NCBI GenBank assembly: GCA_030427865.1
Contig: JAUICK010000011.1
Location: 52,497 to 116,496 of the forward strand
Length of the DNA stretch: 64,000 nucleotides
Reading direction: 5' to 3'
From: Bacteroidia bacterium
GTDB taxonomy: Bacteria > Bacteroidota > Bacteroidia > Flavobacteriales > Flavobacteriaceae
Made by a program: the position numbers and the translations under genes. Each line of letters opens with the position of its first letter. The stretch's first letter is position 1. The notes beneath the pieces are model-generated. The model saw only the letters and a list, made by a program, of their open reading frames with translations, ran no database searches and was not told where the DNA came from. Below are positions 47,381-57,176 of this stretch, in pieces.

Positions 47381-48628
47381 ATGAAGTTACCAAATACAAA
47401 CCTTAAACTAAATCAGTTAATATTTTTAATTACTGCTAATGTTGTATTGGTTTCCTGTGGAACTTATCAAAATGCAGCTAACGATGATGGCATTTATGGT
47501 GATGATATTGTAAAAGAAAACAAAAAAGTTGTTATTGTTAGTGAAGAAGAATATGATGATTACGAAGACAATTATTTTTTAAAGAAATATAATAGTCTGC
47601 AAAAAATTGATAATAATGATGTTTTTACAGACGTAGATGATTACAATACTGTAGATACGATTTATGTTGATGAAAATGATAACACCAATTATACTCCTAA
47701 CGAACCTTGGGGTTATAATAACGATAATAACGTTGTTGTAAATGTAAATTTACTAACAAGTCCTTTTTGGTCTACTTCTCCTTTATGGAATGATTTTTAT
47801 TGGAATGGCGGATTTTACAATGACTGGGCTTGGAATTACGGTTGGGGATGGAACAATGGCTGGGGCTTTAGAAATCGCTTTTGGAGATTTAATCCTTATT
47901 GGCATCCTTACCATAATTATTACGCTTGGAATGTTGGATATTTTAATAATTGGGCTTGGAGCAATGGTATAAGAAGATGGAATAGAGATAACTTTAGATA
48001 TTATAGAAGTAGAAATTATGGAAGAAGAACTGCCAATAACAATAGAACTTACAGGAGAAATACTATTGGATCAAGAAATAGAAGTGTAACAAGCAGAAGA
48101 AGTTCTTCTATGAATAGACAATCTAATTCCACAGTTAGAAGAAGAGGATCTACTACAACAAGTACAAGACGAAACTCTTCTACAAGAAGAAGAAGTTCTT
48201 TTCCTTCTACTCGAAGAAGTTCTGGAAATACAAGAAGAAGTTCTTCTACAAGGAGAAGTTCTGGAAGCAGAAGAAATAATGCAAGTATAAATAGAAGTGG
48301 CAATTCTAATACAAGACAAGTTGTTGTAGTTAGAAGATCTACAGCATCTAATAGAAATAATACTTCTACAAGAAGATCATCAAATGCTTCTCAAAGCTAC
48401 AACAGAAACAGAACCACTACTCGTAGAAATACCCAATCTAATACAAGAAGAAATACCGCAAGTTCATCTTCTTCAAGAAGGAACTACAGCTCTTCTTCAA
48501 ATAGAAATTACAAACCCTCTAACAGAAGTTCTTCATCTACAAGAAGTATTCGAAGTAGGTCTTCATCTTCGAGAAGCTCTGGAAGAAGTAGTTCAAGAAG
48601 TTCATCTTCATCAAGAAAAAGAGGTTAA
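47381..48628 (+). CDS. Lipoprotein with Trp/Asn-rich and Arg/Ser-rich low-complexity regions
   Basis: 415 aa. The lipobox is NVVLVSC (Cys26). Residues about 30-110 are acidic (Asp/Glu/Asn). Residues 110-205 are rich in Trp, Tyr, Asn and Gly (WAWNYGWGWNNGW). From about 210 to the end the chain is almost entirely Ser, Arg, Asn and Thr (RRSSSTRRSSGSRRNN-like units), strongly cationic. No catalytic domain is recognised. An acidic head with a basic tail on the outer membrane suggests a structural, anion- or LPS-binding role. The FadL-type gene starts 24 nt downstream. Confidence 0.8.
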   Translation: MKLPNTNLKLNQLIFLITANVVLVSCGTYQNAANDDGIYGDDIVKENKKVVIVSEEEYDDYEDNYFLKKYNSLQKIDNNDVFTDVDDYNTVDTIYVDENDNTNYTPNEPWGYNNDNNVVVNVNLLTSPFWSTSPLWNDFYWNGGFYNDWAWNYGWGWNNGWGFRNRFWRFNPYWHPYHNYYAWNVGYFNNWAWSNGIRRWNRDNFRYYRSRNYGRRTANNNRTYRRNTIGSRNRSVTSRRSSSMNRQSNSTVRRRGSTTTSTRRNSSTRRRSSFPSTRRSSGNTRRSSSTRRSSGSRRNNASINRSGNSNTRQVVVVRRSTASNRNNTSTRRSSNASQSYNRNRTTTRRNTQSNTRRNTASSSSSRRNYSSSSNRNYKPSNRSSSSTRSIRSRSSSSRSSGRSSSRSSSSSRKRG

Positions 48629-48652
48629 TAAAAGATTACAAAAAGCATTAAA

Positions 48653-50020
48653 ATGAAAAAAATTATAACTATAGCGATTATACTCGCAGTAACACTTACA
48701 TCCTATTCTCAATCATTAGGATACCAAGATTTAGGAATTCTTTTCTCTCAAAGTGATGAAAATGGCTCTGCACGTTTTACAGCAATGAGCGGTGCTTTTG
48801 GAGCTTTAGGAGGCGATGTATCTGTTATGAATATTAACCCTGCGGGTATTGCCATATTTAAAAACAGTGTGTTTTCTGGTACAGTAGCTTCAAGAAACTC
48901 AGACATAATATCTAATTACTATGGCAATTCGATTGCTACACAAAATCAATTTTTTAATTTATCTCATGCTGGTGCAGTTTTAGTTTTCGATTCTGCTTAT
49001 AATTCTGATTGGAGCAAATTTGCAATAGGTTTTAACTACAGAATAACAAAAGATTTTACAAATAATTTTTTAGCACAAGGTAACAGCAAAGTGGTAACGT
49101 TTAATGAATTTCCGTTAGATAACAATACTCCAAAAACAGATTTTAATATTGCAGACGAACAACGCTTTTCTAATAATTACAATGGGGAAATTTCTGAATT
49201 AAACATAGCCTTTTCTTCTGTACATCAAAACAAATTATACATCGGTTTAGGTTTAAATTTTTATGATTTAAATTTCTCTCAACAAGCTTTACTTACAGAA
49301 TTTAACAGTAGTACTAACGGAGATGAATTAGATGTAGAATTATACCAAGAAAACATAACTACTGGCACAGGTTTTTCTGCAAATGCAGGTTTTATTTATA
49401 AAGCTCACCCCAACTTTAGGTTTGGTTTAGCTTATCAAACGCCTACATGGTATACAGAAATTTTACAAGACACAAATTTTGACCAAGATAGTAATATCGA
49501 TATTGGAGAAACTACATTTTATCAAGGAAATGATGTTTACAGAGAATCTAATGCTTGGCAATACATTTCTTACAGGTTAAAAACACCAAGTAAATTAACA
49601 GCAAGTGCAGCTTTTATTTTCGGTAAAAATGGCTTATTAAGTTTCGATTATATCAGCAAAAACTACCAAAGTATAAATCTATCAAATGGTACATTTACAC
49701 AAGAAAATCAATTTTTCCAGAACGAATTAAGAAACACACATGCTTACAATGTTGGAACCGAATGGAGGTTAGATAGATTTAGCATAAGAGGTGGGTACAG
49801 ATTTGAGCAGAATCCTGATAAACTAGCAAAAGAATCTGATAATTTAAAAGGATATTCTCTAGGTGCTGGCTATAATTTTGGTAGTTTTAAATTAGATTTT
49901 TCTTACAGAAACAACAACAGAACTGGGGTTTATAACTTCTATCCAGGTTTTAATGTAAACTCATCAGAACTACAAATAGATAATAAAATAATAACAGCTA
50001 CTGTTACTTTAAATCTTTAA
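48653..50020 (+). CDS. OmpP1/FadL-family outer-membrane transporter
   Basis: 455 aa with a signal peptide (MKKIITIAIILAVTLTSYSQ). It has the FadL-like N-terminal plug signature ARFTAMSGAFGALGGDVSVMNINPAGIA, followed by a beta-barrel with alternating aromatic strands (FKLDFSYRNNNRTG) and a C-terminal NKIITATVTLNL. The family imports hydrophobic compounds. Proteins like this are sometimes named hemin receptor, with no support for that here. Confidence 0.88.
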   Translation: MKKIITIAIILAVTLTSYSQSLGYQDLGILFSQSDENGSARFTAMSGAFGALGGDVSVMNINPAGIAIFKNSVFSGTVASRNSDIISNYYGNSIATQNQFFNLSHAGAVLVFDSAYNSDWSKFAIGFNYRITKDFTNNFLAQGNSKVVTFNEFPLDNNTPKTDFNIADEQRFSNNYNGEISELNIAFSSVHQNKLYIGLGLNFYDLNFSQQALLTEFNSSTNGDELDVELYQENITTGTGFSANAGFIYKAHPNFRFGLAYQTPTWYTEILQDTNFDQDSNIDIGETTFYQGNDVYRESNAWQYISYRLKTPSKLTASAAFIFGKNGLLSFDYISKNYQSINLSNGTFTQENQFFQNELRNTHAYNVGTEWRLDRFSIRGGYRFEQNPDKLAKESDNLKGYSLGAGYNFGSFKLDFSYRNNNRTGVYNFYPGFNVNSSELQIDNKIITATVTLNL

Positions 50021-50040
50021 CTCTAAAAAACGAATTTCTA

Positions 50041-50083
50041 AATTCCGTTAAATTTAAAAAGCATTAAGTTTAACGGAATTTTT
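50041..50083 (+). terminator. Intrinsic terminator after the FadL-type gene
   Basis: AATTCCGTTAAATTT / AAGTTTAACGGAATT, a 15-bp stem with one G-T pair and 10-nt loop, then TTT. Confidence 0.85.
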
Positions 50084-50124
50084 ATTTAACACATTAAAAA
50101 CAATACTGTTTACGTTTTTTGCCT

Positions 50125-50132
50125 TAATTTTG
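50125..50132 (+). promoter_or_regulatory. -7 element (TAATTTTG) upstream of nfu
   Basis: It matches TAnnTTTG, 19 nt before the ATG. The -33 region is weak. Confidence 0.4.
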
Positions 50133-50151
50133 CAACTCAATTTTTATCACG

Positions 50152-51060
50152 ATGCAAGAAATAAAAATTTCTGTTCAAGAAACCACAAATAACACCATAA
50201 TAAAATTCAACACCAATACTGTTTTAATTAACGGAGGAAGTTACGAATATAGCAATATAGATGAAGCTAAAAACTCACCTTTAGCGCAACAATTATTTTA
50301 TTTACCTTTTGTTAAAAAAGTTTTTATTACGGCTAATTTTATTGCTGTTCAACGTTTTGATATTGTAGAATGGAAAGATGTACAAGATGAAGTTGCAGCA
50401 CAAATCGAAACTTATTTAAATGGCAATGGAATAGTTGTAGACGAAGAAGTAAATTCTTCTAAAAAAGAAGCTATAGAAGTGTATGCAGAAGTTACTCCAA
50501 ATCCATCAGTAATGAAGTTTGGCACAAATAAATCTTTAACGCAAACAGATGTTGAGTTTAAAAATATTGACGAAGCCAGTAAATCATCACCTTTAGCGCA
50601 AGCTATTTTTAACTTTCCGTTTGTAAAAGAAGTATTTATTTCTGACAATTACATTTCGATTACAAAATATGATATGGTAGAATGGAATGAAGTTTTTGCT
50701 GAAGTTAGAACTTTTATTCGTGAGTATTTAGTGGAAGGAAAAACGATTATTCAAGAATTACCAAATCAAGAAAAACAAATTTCATCTCAAAAGATTGAAG
50801 AACCAAAAGTTCAGTTAGAAGGAATTTCTGCTCAAATAGTAGACATTTTAGATGAATATATTAAACCTGCAGTAGCTGGTGATGGAGGAAACATTGCTTT
50901 TCGTTCTTACGATGAAGAACATAAAGTTGTAAGAGTAATTTTACAAGGAGCTTGCAGTGGCTGCCCATCTTCTACTGCAACTTTAAAAAACGGAATAGAA
51001 AACTTGCTAAAAGAAATGTTGCCAAATCAAATTAACGAAGTTGTAGCCATTAACGGATAA
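50152..51060 (+). CDS. NifU-like Fe-S scaffold with two Nfu N-terminal domains
   Basis: 302 aa. Two homologous Nfu_N domains occur in tandem (about 5-90 and 110-200): compare [20 protein letters not shown] with [21 protein letters not shown], and IVEWKDV with MVEWNEV. The C-terminal NifU domain (about 220-300) carries the cluster-binding GACSGCPSS (CxxC). It delivers Fe-S clusters to apo-proteins. ubiE begins 2 nt after its stop. Confidence 0.92.
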   Translation: MQEIKISVQETTNNTIIKFNTNTVLINGGSYEYSNIDEAKNSPLAQQLFYLPFVKKVFITANFIAVQRFDIVEWKDVQDEVAAQIETYLNGNGIVVDEEVNSSKKEAIEVYAEVTPNPSVMKFGTNKSLTQTDVEFKNIDEASKSSPLAQAIFNFPFVKEVFISDNYISITKYDMVEWNEVFAEVRTFIREYLVEGKTIIQELPNQEKQISSQKIEEPKVQLEGISAQIVDILDEYIKPAVAGDGGNIAFRSYDEEHKVVRVILQGACSGCPSSTATLKNGIENLLKEMLPNQINEVVAING

Positions 51061-51062
51061 AA

Positions 51063-51794
51063 ATGTCAGCAGAAAAAATAAATCCATACAAAGACTCTAA
51101 ACTTGGTAAAAAAGAACAAGTAGCTCAGATGTTTGATAATATTTCTGAAAATTATGATGGTTTAAACAGAGTAATTTCTTTGGGAATTGATGTGAAATGG
51201 CGCAAAAAAGTAGTAAAAATTGTTGGTAAAAATAACCCAAAACAAATTTTAGACATAGCCACAGGAACAGGAGATTTAGCACTAATGATGGCTTCTTTAA
51301 ATCCAGACAAAGTTATTGGTTTAGATATTTCTAAAGGAATGTTAGAGGTTGGCAAACAAAAAATTGCCAAAGCAAACTTATCTGATAAAGTAGAAATGAT
51401 AGAAGGCGACTCTGAGAAAATGCCTTTTGCAGACAATACTTTTGATGCAATTACGGTATCTTTTGGCGTAAGAAACTTTGCGCATTTAGATAAAGGAATT
51501 ACAGAAATAGCAAGAGTTTTAAAACCTACAGGAGTTTTAGTTATCTTAGAAACCTCTAACCCTACTAAATTTCCTTTTAAACAAGGATATCAATTTTATA
51601 CCAATTATATTTTACCTATCATTGGTAAACTTTTTTCAAAAGACAAAGTTGCATATTCATACTTATCTGAATCTGCAAATTCTTTTCCTTTTGGAGAAGC
51701 TTTCAACAATATTTTACAAAAAAATGGGTTTACACATACAGAAGACAAACCCGTAACTTTTGGAGTTGCTACAATTTATACTGCACGTAAATAA
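51063..51794 (+). CDS. ubiE: Demethylmenaquinone methyltransferase
   Basis: A 243-aa class I SAM methyltransferase. The UbiE family signatures are [19 protein letters not shown], motif [24 protein letters not shown] and [14 protein letters not shown]. Since Bacteroidetes use menaquinone, it should methylate demethylmenaquinone (MenG function). porT follows after 3 nt. Confidence 0.95.
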   Translation: MSAEKINPYKDSKLGKKEQVAQMFDNISENYDGLNRVISLGIDVKWRKKVVKIVGKNNPKQILDIATGTGDLALMMASLNPDKVIGLDISKGMLEVGKQKIAKANLSDKVEMIEGDSEKMPFADNTFDAITVSFGVRNFAHLDKGITEIARVLKPTGVLVILETSNPTKFPFKQGYQFYTNYILPIIGKLFSKDKVAYSYLSESANSFPFGEAFNNILQKNGFTHTEDKPVTFGVATIYTARK

Positions 51795-51797
51795 AAG

Positions 51798-52499
51798 ATG
51801 AAAAAAAGAGTTTTAATTTTTAGTTTTTTCCTATTAACTTCTATCGCATTTTTTGCTCAAAGAGAGCGAGTTGAGTATTTACCTAGTTTTGATAAAAGGA
51901 AATTACATTATGGGTTTTATTTAGGGTTAAACCAAAACGATTTTAAAATAAGTTTAAGAGAGAACGCAAATGTTGCTAATGCAAATATTACTGTAGAACC
52001 TACAGCTGGTTTTAATGTAGGTTTAATTGCAGATTTACGTTTACATAAAAACCTAAACTTGCGTTTTGAACCTGGTTTAATGACCAATGCTAAAAAAATA
52101 TATTTCAATCATTTAACAACTCCAAGAGATAGTGTTAGAGATGTAAGCTCTACATATTTACACGTTCCTTTGTTACTAAAATTTAGTACAGATAGATATA
52201 AAAATATTAGGCCTTATGTATTAGGTGGAGTTTCTTACAACTACAATTTTTCGAGTAATGAAGCCAATCAAGATGATAATTCTGCTGGCCAGTTTAGAAT
52301 GAAAACCAGTAATTTTATGTACGAGTTAGGTGTAGGAATCGATATTTACTTATATTTCTTTAAATTCTCTCCCTCTATTCGTGGTGTTTTTGCCATTAAT
52401 AATGAAATAAAATACGATGATGATGTAAATAGTAAATGGACTGCTCCTGTAAATTATATGGGAACTCGTGGTGTATTTTTAACTTTAGCTTTTGAGTAA
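51798..52499 (+). CDS. porT: Type IX secretion-associated outer-membrane protein PorT
   Basis: 233 aa with a signal peptide (MKKRVLIFSFFLLTSIAFFAQ) and an eight-stranded-type beta barrel; KLHYGFYLGLNQNDFKI, FNVGLIADLRLHKNLNLRFEPGL and RPYVLGGVSYNYNF match the PorT family. PorT (SprT) is needed for T9SS function. The ubiE-porT gene order is usual in Flavobacteriaceae. Confidence 0.9.
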   Translation: MKKRVLIFSFFLLTSIAFFAQRERVEYLPSFDKRKLHYGFYLGLNQNDFKISLRENANVANANITVEPTAGFNVGLIADLRLHKNLNLRFEPGLMTNAKKIYFNHLTTPRDSVRDVSSTYLHVPLLLKFSTDRYKNIRPYVLGGVSYNYNFSSNEANQDDNSAGQFRMKTSNFMYELGVGIDIYLYFFKFSPSIRGVFAINNEIKYDDDVNSKWTAPVNYMGTRGVFLTLAFE

Positions 52500-52555
52500 T
52501 AAATTAGTTGTAAGGTTATTTTTTTAAACTTTAAAAACTACTTAGAGAAATCGAC

Positions 52556-53290
52556 CTACTTAAAACCTCTCTTAAATTCGCTCAACAAAATAGCGGTAGC
52601 TGTAGCTACATTTAAACTTTCTGTTGCTTGAATTTCTCCAAAACGTGGAATCGAAATTTTATTTTTTACCAACTTTTTAATTTCATCAGAAATACCATTT
52701 GCCTCATTCCCCATAACTAAAATTCCTTCTTTTGGCAATTGAGTTTTGTACACATTATCACCATTCATGTCTGCAATAAATTTAGGCAAATCTGTATTGT
52801 TTAGATACTCAATAATATCAATATAATGAATTGAAACTCTCGTTAAAGACCCCATACTTGCTTGCACTACTTTAGAGTTGTAACAATCTACAGTTTCTTT
52901 AGAGCAAATGAGTTCATCAACTCCAAACCAATCGCATAGACGTATAATTGTGCCTAAATTACCAGGATCATTTAAAGTATCTAAAGCAACTATTAGCCCT
53001 TTATTTTTAACTATTTTATCATCAGGAATTTTAAACAACCCTAACACTTTATTAGGTGTTTTTAAATTGCTAATTTTATTTAAATCAGTAGTAGAAATAA
53101 AATTCAATATTTTCTCAGGCAGATTTGTTTTAAAATCTTCTGTACAAAAAAGAGTATCAACTTCGAAAGAAGATTGCAATAATTCATTTACCACTTTTAC
53201 ACCTTCAGCAATAAATAATTTATGCTTTTGCCTATACTTTTTTTGAGATAAACTTGTTATTAATTTATATTGATTTTTTGAGACGCCCAT
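52556..53290 (-). CDS. TrmH/SpoU-family RNA methyltransferase
   Basis: A 244-aa SPOUT-class 2'-O-methyltransferase. An N-terminal substrate-binding domain (QKYRQKHKLFIAEGVKVVNE) is followed by the knotted domain with LNDPGNLGTIIRLCDWFG (motif 1), VMGNEANGIS (motif 2) and ATESLNVATATAILLSEF (motif 3). It methylates a ribose in rRNA or tRNA; the site is not predictable here. It is divergent from the TamA-like gene. Confidence 0.92.
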   Translation of the reverse strand: MGVSKNQYKLITSLSQKKYRQKHKLFIAEGVKVVNELLQSSFEVDTLFCTEDFKTNLPEKILNFISTTDLNKISNLKTPNKVLGLFKIPDDKIVKNKGLIVALDTLNDPGNLGTIIRLCDWFGVDELICSKETVDCYNSKVVQASMGSLTRVSIHYIDIIEYLNNTDLPKFIADMNGDNVYKTQLPKEGILVMGNEANGISDEIKKLVKNKISIPRFGEIQATESLNVATATAILLSEFKRGFK

Positions 53291-53329
53291 TAATTGTTTG
53301 TAAATAGAAAATTAACCGCCGAAAAATAC

Positions 53330-53337
53330 TATTTTTG
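53330..53337 (+). promoter_or_regulatory. -7 element (TATTTTTG) upstream of the TamA-like gene
   Basis: It matches TAnnTTTG, 23 nt before the ATG. The nearest TTTG is 29 nt upstream, which is longer than usual. Confidence 0.35.
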
Positions 53338-53360
53338 ATTTTGATAGCATTGCTAAATTA

Positions 53361-55844
53361 ATGAAAAAACTTTCTTTTTATTGTTTTACCTTAATCTTGT
53401 TAGCTTCCTGTAACTCTACAAAACATGTTGCTGAAGACCAACACATGCTTACACAAAACTATATTTATGTAGACAGTGTTAGAAATAAGAGTAGTGATTT
53501 ACAAAAATACATTCTACAAAAACCCAATCCTCGTTTATTGGATTTACCATTGGGTTTATATTTTCATAATTTCGGAAATCACGACAAAGCTAAAACGCCA
53601 TCAGAATGGGCAAAACAAAATCCAAGATCTTATAATTTTATAAAAAACATATTTTCTGAAAAGCAAAGTATAGCCTACGCAAATTCTTTTATAGGTTTAA
53701 ATAATTGGTTTTTAAGTTATCAAGGTCCTGTGATTATAAGTGATAAAAAAGTAGAAAACACAGCTAACAATTTGTGGGCTTTTTATAAAACCCAAGGGTA
53801 TTTTAAATCTAAGGTTGAATCTAAAATTAATAGGTATAATGACAAAAAAGCTACTGTAGAATATCATATTACAAAAGGGAAACCAACTATATTAGACACC
53901 ATAAAACTAAAAATAGAGTCTACTGTTTTAGATTCAATTTATAAAAAAGCTAGCTCTCCATCTTTGTTAAAAACTGGCAACCAGTATAATGACAAAACTT
54001 TTAGAAACGAAGCAAGTAGAGTTGTTAAACTTTTTAGAAACAATGGTGTGTACCATTTTACTGAGTCTGCTTTAGGTTTTTATGTAGATTCTACAAGAGC
54101 AGATTACAAAACCAATGTAGATTTTATTATTTCTGGCTCTCGATTAGTAGAAAAATCTGGAAATTACGTTAGCACTCCTTTTAAAGTTTTTAAAATAAAA
54201 AATGTAAATGTTATTACAGATTATTCATTCACAAAAAAAGGAGAACCTTTATTAGATTCTATTTCTTACAACGGAATAAACTTTCTTGCTCATCACAAAA
54301 TTAAATACAACCCTAAATATTTATCTCAATCTATTTTTCTAAAACCAACAGAAATTTACAAAGACACGCTAAGAAACCTAACAAGAAATCACTTAAAGTC
54401 ACTTAAAAATTTTAAATCTACTAATATCAAATTTAGTAGTGTTGCCAATTCAGATAATGAACTGAATATGGATGTTTTTTTATCGCCAATAGAAAAATAT
54501 ACTTTAGGTTTAGAAACAGAGCTAACACATTCTAACATTAGAGAAATTGGTACGTCTGCAAAGTTTTCTATTACAAATAGAAATGCTTTTAGAGGAGCAG
54601 AATTATTAAAACTTTCTTTTTTAGGCTCTTATTTTAACTCCACCAATGGTCCAGGTTGGGAAATAGGTGTAGACGCTTCATTAGAAATTCCGAGATTTGT
54701 AGCTCCTTTTGGTCTTAGTAAATTGGTTCCTAAAGAAATGTCTCCACGAACATTATTTTCTGTAGGTTCTAGTTTTCAAAAAAATATAGGCTTAGACAGA
54801 CAAACTTTTACGTTTTTATCAGACTACAGGTGGCAATTCAATTCAAAAAAAACAATTCAGTTAGAAATTTTTAATACACAGTATATCCAAAATTTAAATG
54901 TTAGTAGCTATTTTAGAATTTATAGTTCTGAATACACTAATCTTAAAACAGTAGCCTCTATTCATCCTACCCAAACATTACCCGAAAACAAACCTGAAAA
55001 TAGTACAGCCATTATTAAATTTATGAACTCTGTTTCTACTGATACCAATTTTAAAGCCTCAAACCCTGAAGAATATAATACCACTCTAAACATATTAAAC
55101 AGATACAATATTATTACTTCAGATTTTTTAGTACCAACACTTGCCTACTCTTTTACCTATAATAGTCAGGTTAATTTTAATGATAATAATTTTTCGTTTT
55201 TTAAAATTAGAGTTGCCAATTCTGGAAACATTTTAGGTTTAATTTCTAACACTATAAATGCCAACGGAAAAAAAACGTTTGCAAGCATCCCTCTTGCTCA
55301 ATATTTTAAAACAGATATCGAATACAAACAATTTTGGGATGTTGGCGCAAATTCGGTCTTTGGCTTTAGAACCTTCTTAGGAGCTATAATTCCTTACGAC
55401 AATTCAGATATTCCTTTTACTAAAAGTTATTTTGCAGGTGGTTCTAACGATATTAGAGCATGGCAAACATACGAGTTAGGCCCAGGCGCAACAAACTCTG
55501 GTTTAGAGTTTAATGTAGGTAGTTTTAAATTTTTAACCAGTGCAGAATACAGATTTCCTGTATTCAGTAAACTAAAAGGAGCGCTATTTCTTGATGCAGG
55601 TAATATTTGGGATATTTCTAGGTCTGAATTTGTAAATACTGATGCAAAATTTAACAGACTCTCTTCTTTAAAAGATATTGCAATTGGCTCTGGTATTGGA
55701 GCAAGATTAGACTTTAGTTTTCTCATCCTGCGTTTCGATGTTGGTTTTAAAACTTACGAACCTTATTTATCTGGTAAAAAGTGGTTTAAAAACTACAACT
55801 TTACAGATGCTGTCTATAATATTGGTATTAACTATCCTTTCTAA
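53361..55844 (+). CDS. BamA/TamA-family outer-membrane lipoprotein (TamL-like)
   Basis: 827 aa with a lipobox ILLASC (Cys17), the form found in Bacteroidetes where the TamA homologue is a lipoprotein. POTRA-like domains cover about 25-390 (VEYHITKGKPTILDTIKLKI and related segments). The C-terminal 16-strand barrel includes FAGGSNDIRAWQTYELGPG (the VRGF-type loop 6 motif) and SAEYRFPVFSKLKGALFLDAGNIW. It probably inserts or transports outer-membrane components. Confidence 0.9.
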   Translation: MKKLSFYCFTLILLASCNSTKHVAEDQHMLTQNYIYVDSVRNKSSDLQKYILQKPNPRLLDLPLGLYFHNFGNHDKAKTPSEWAKQNPRSYNFIKNIFSEKQSIAYANSFIGLNNWFLSYQGPVIISDKKVENTANNLWAFYKTQGYFKSKVESKINRYNDKKATVEYHITKGKPTILDTIKLKIESTVLDSIYKKASSPSLLKTGNQYNDKTFRNEASRVVKLFRNNGVYHFTESALGFYVDSTRADYKTNVDFIISGSRLVEKSGNYVSTPFKVFKIKNVNVITDYSFTKKGEPLLDSISYNGINFLAHHKIKYNPKYLSQSIFLKPTEIYKDTLRNLTRNHLKSLKNFKSTNIKFSSVANSDNELNMDVFLSPIEKYTLGLETELTHSNIREIGTSAKFSITNRNAFRGAELLKLSFLGSYFNSTNGPGWEIGVDASLEIPRFVAPFGLSKLVPKEMSPRTLFSVGSSFQKNIGLDRQTFTFLSDYRWQFNSKKTIQLEIFNTQYIQNLNVSSYFRIYSSEYTNLKTVASIHPTQTLPENKPENSTAIIKFMNSVSTDTNFKASNPEEYNTTLNILNRYNIITSDFLVPTLAYSFTYNSQVNFNDNNFSFFKIRVANSGNILGLISNTINANGKKTFASIPLAQYFKTDIEYKQFWDVGANSVFGFRTFLGAIIPYDNSDIPFTKSYFAGGSNDIRAWQTYELGPGATNSGLEFNVGSFKFLTSAEYRFPVFSKLKGALFLDAGNIWDISRSEFVNTDAKFNRLSSLKDIAIGSGIGARLDFSFLILRFDVGFKTYEPYLSGKKWFKNYNFTDAVYNIGINYPF

Positions 55845-55906
55845 AATTTTCGAAAAACCCTATAACGTTTTCGTTATTTTATTCCAAATTTCACTGGTAT
55901 TTTCAT

Positions 55907-55914
55907 TACTTTTG
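55907..55914 (+). promoter_or_regulatory. -7 element (TACTTTTG) upstream of fba
   Basis: It matches TAnnTTTG, 29 nt before the fba ATG. No -33 box was found at normal spacing. Confidence 0.4.
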
Positions 55915-55943
55915 ATGAGAATTTAATGATAAAATAAATAAAA

Positions 55944-57011
55944 ATGAGTCATAATATAAAACCAGGTGTAGCAACAGGTAAAGAAGTACAAGCTATTTTT
56001 AACCTTGCTAAAGAAAAAGGATTTGCATTACCAGCGGTTAACGTTGTTGGTTCTAATACAATTAATGGAGTTTTAGAAACTGCAAGAGATTTAAATGCTC
56101 CTGTAATTATTCAATTCTCTAATGGTGGAGCTCAATTTAACGCCGGAAAAGGGTTATCTAATGATGGACAAAAAGCAGCTATTGCTGGTGCTATTGCTGG
56201 TGCTAAACATATTCATGAATTAGCCAAAGCCTATGGTGTTCCTGTAATTTTACATACAGACCATTGCGCAAAAAAATTATTACCTTGGATTGATGGCTTG
56301 TTAGATGCATCAGAAAAACACTTTGCAGAAACAGGTAAACCTTTATACAGTTCTCATATGATAGACTTATCTGAAGAGCCTTTAGAAGAAAACATCGAAA
56401 TCTGTAAAGAATACTTGGCAAGAATGAGTAAAATGGGTATGACTTTAGAAATTGAATTAGGAATTACTGGTGGAGAAGAAGATGGTGTTGATAACTCAGA
56501 TGTAGATGCATCTAAATTATATACACAACCAGAAGAAGTAGCCTATGCTTATGAAGAATTAATGAAAATTTCTCCTCAATTTACAATTGCAGCTGCTTTT
56601 GGTAATGTTCATGGAGTTTACAAACCAGGAAATGTAAAATTAACTCCAAAAATCTTAAAAAATTCTCAAGAATTTATCACTAAAAAATATGGTGTAGAAG
56701 AAAATCATATCGATTTTGTTTTTCATGGTGGATCAGGTTCTACTTTAGAAGAAATTAGAGAATCTATTGGATATGGTGTTGTAAAAATGAATATTGATAC
56801 AGATTTACAATTTGCCTTTACAGAAGGAATTAGAGATTACATGCAAGGAAAAGCAGATTATTTAGCTACGCAAATTGGTAATCCAGAAGGTTCAGATCAA
56901 CCAAATAAAAAATACTACGACCCAAGAAAATGGTTGCGTTTAGGAGAAGAAACTTTTAAAGAGCGTTTAAAACAAGCTTTTTCTGACCTTAACAATGTAG
57001 ATACGTTATAA
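55944..57011 (+). CDS. fbaA: Class II fructose-bisphosphate aldolase
   Basis: A 355-aa zinc aldolase of the E. coli FbaA type (class IIa). Zinc and substrate residues are seen in ILHTDHCAKKLLPWIDGL, SHMIDLSEEPLEENI, AAAFGNVHGVYKPGNV and VFHGGSGS; KMNIDTDLQFAFTEGIRDY follows. It interconverts fructose-1,6-bisphosphate and triose phosphates. It is monocistronic, with its own promoter and terminator. Confidence 0.97.
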   Translation: MSHNIKPGVATGKEVQAIFNLAKEKGFALPAVNVVGSNTINGVLETARDLNAPVIIQFSNGGAQFNAGKGLSNDGQKAAIAGAIAGAKHIHELAKAYGVPVILHTDHCAKKLLPWIDGLLDASEKHFAETGKPLYSSHMIDLSEEPLEENIEICKEYLARMSKMGMTLEIELGITGGEEDGVDNSDVDASKLYTQPEEVAYAYEELMKISPQFTIAAAFGNVHGVYKPGNVKLTPKILKNSQEFITKKYGVEENHIDFVFHGGSGSTLEEIRESIGYGVVKMNIDTDLQFAFTEGIRDYMQGKADYLATQIGNPEGSDQPNKKYYDPRKWLRLGEETFKERLKQAFSDLNNVDTL

Positions 57012-57033
57012 TTTTAAATTTTATAAAATTATA

Positions 57034-57070
57034 AAAAAGCATTTTGATTTTTTCAAAGTGCTTTTTTTTT
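57034..57070 (+). terminator. Intrinsic terminator after fba
   Basis: AAAAGCATTTTGA / TCAAAGTGCTTTT with one mismatch, followed by T9. Confidence 0.85.
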
Positions 57071-57114
57071 ATGACTTTAGTTTATTGAAAAGAACAGTTT
57101 AAAGAAAAATCTTT

Positions 57115-57122
57115 TACATTTG
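57115..57122 (+). promoter_or_regulatory. -7 element (TACATTTG) upstream of accD
   Basis: It matches TAnnTTTG, 54 nt before the accD ATG. The nearest TTG upstream is 27 nt away, rather far. Confidence 0.4.
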
Positions 57123-57176
57123 TAATTCTATTTTTTTTGTAAAAAAGAAAATAAACTAAAAAACATAACAACAACT

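Noticed and set aside
48049..48656. Long open frames opposite and in other frames of the Arg/Ser-rich gene
   Set aside because: They are by-products of the repeated AGAAGAAGTTCT-like codons; they have low-complexity Leu/Glu or Ser/Cys composition and no start context.
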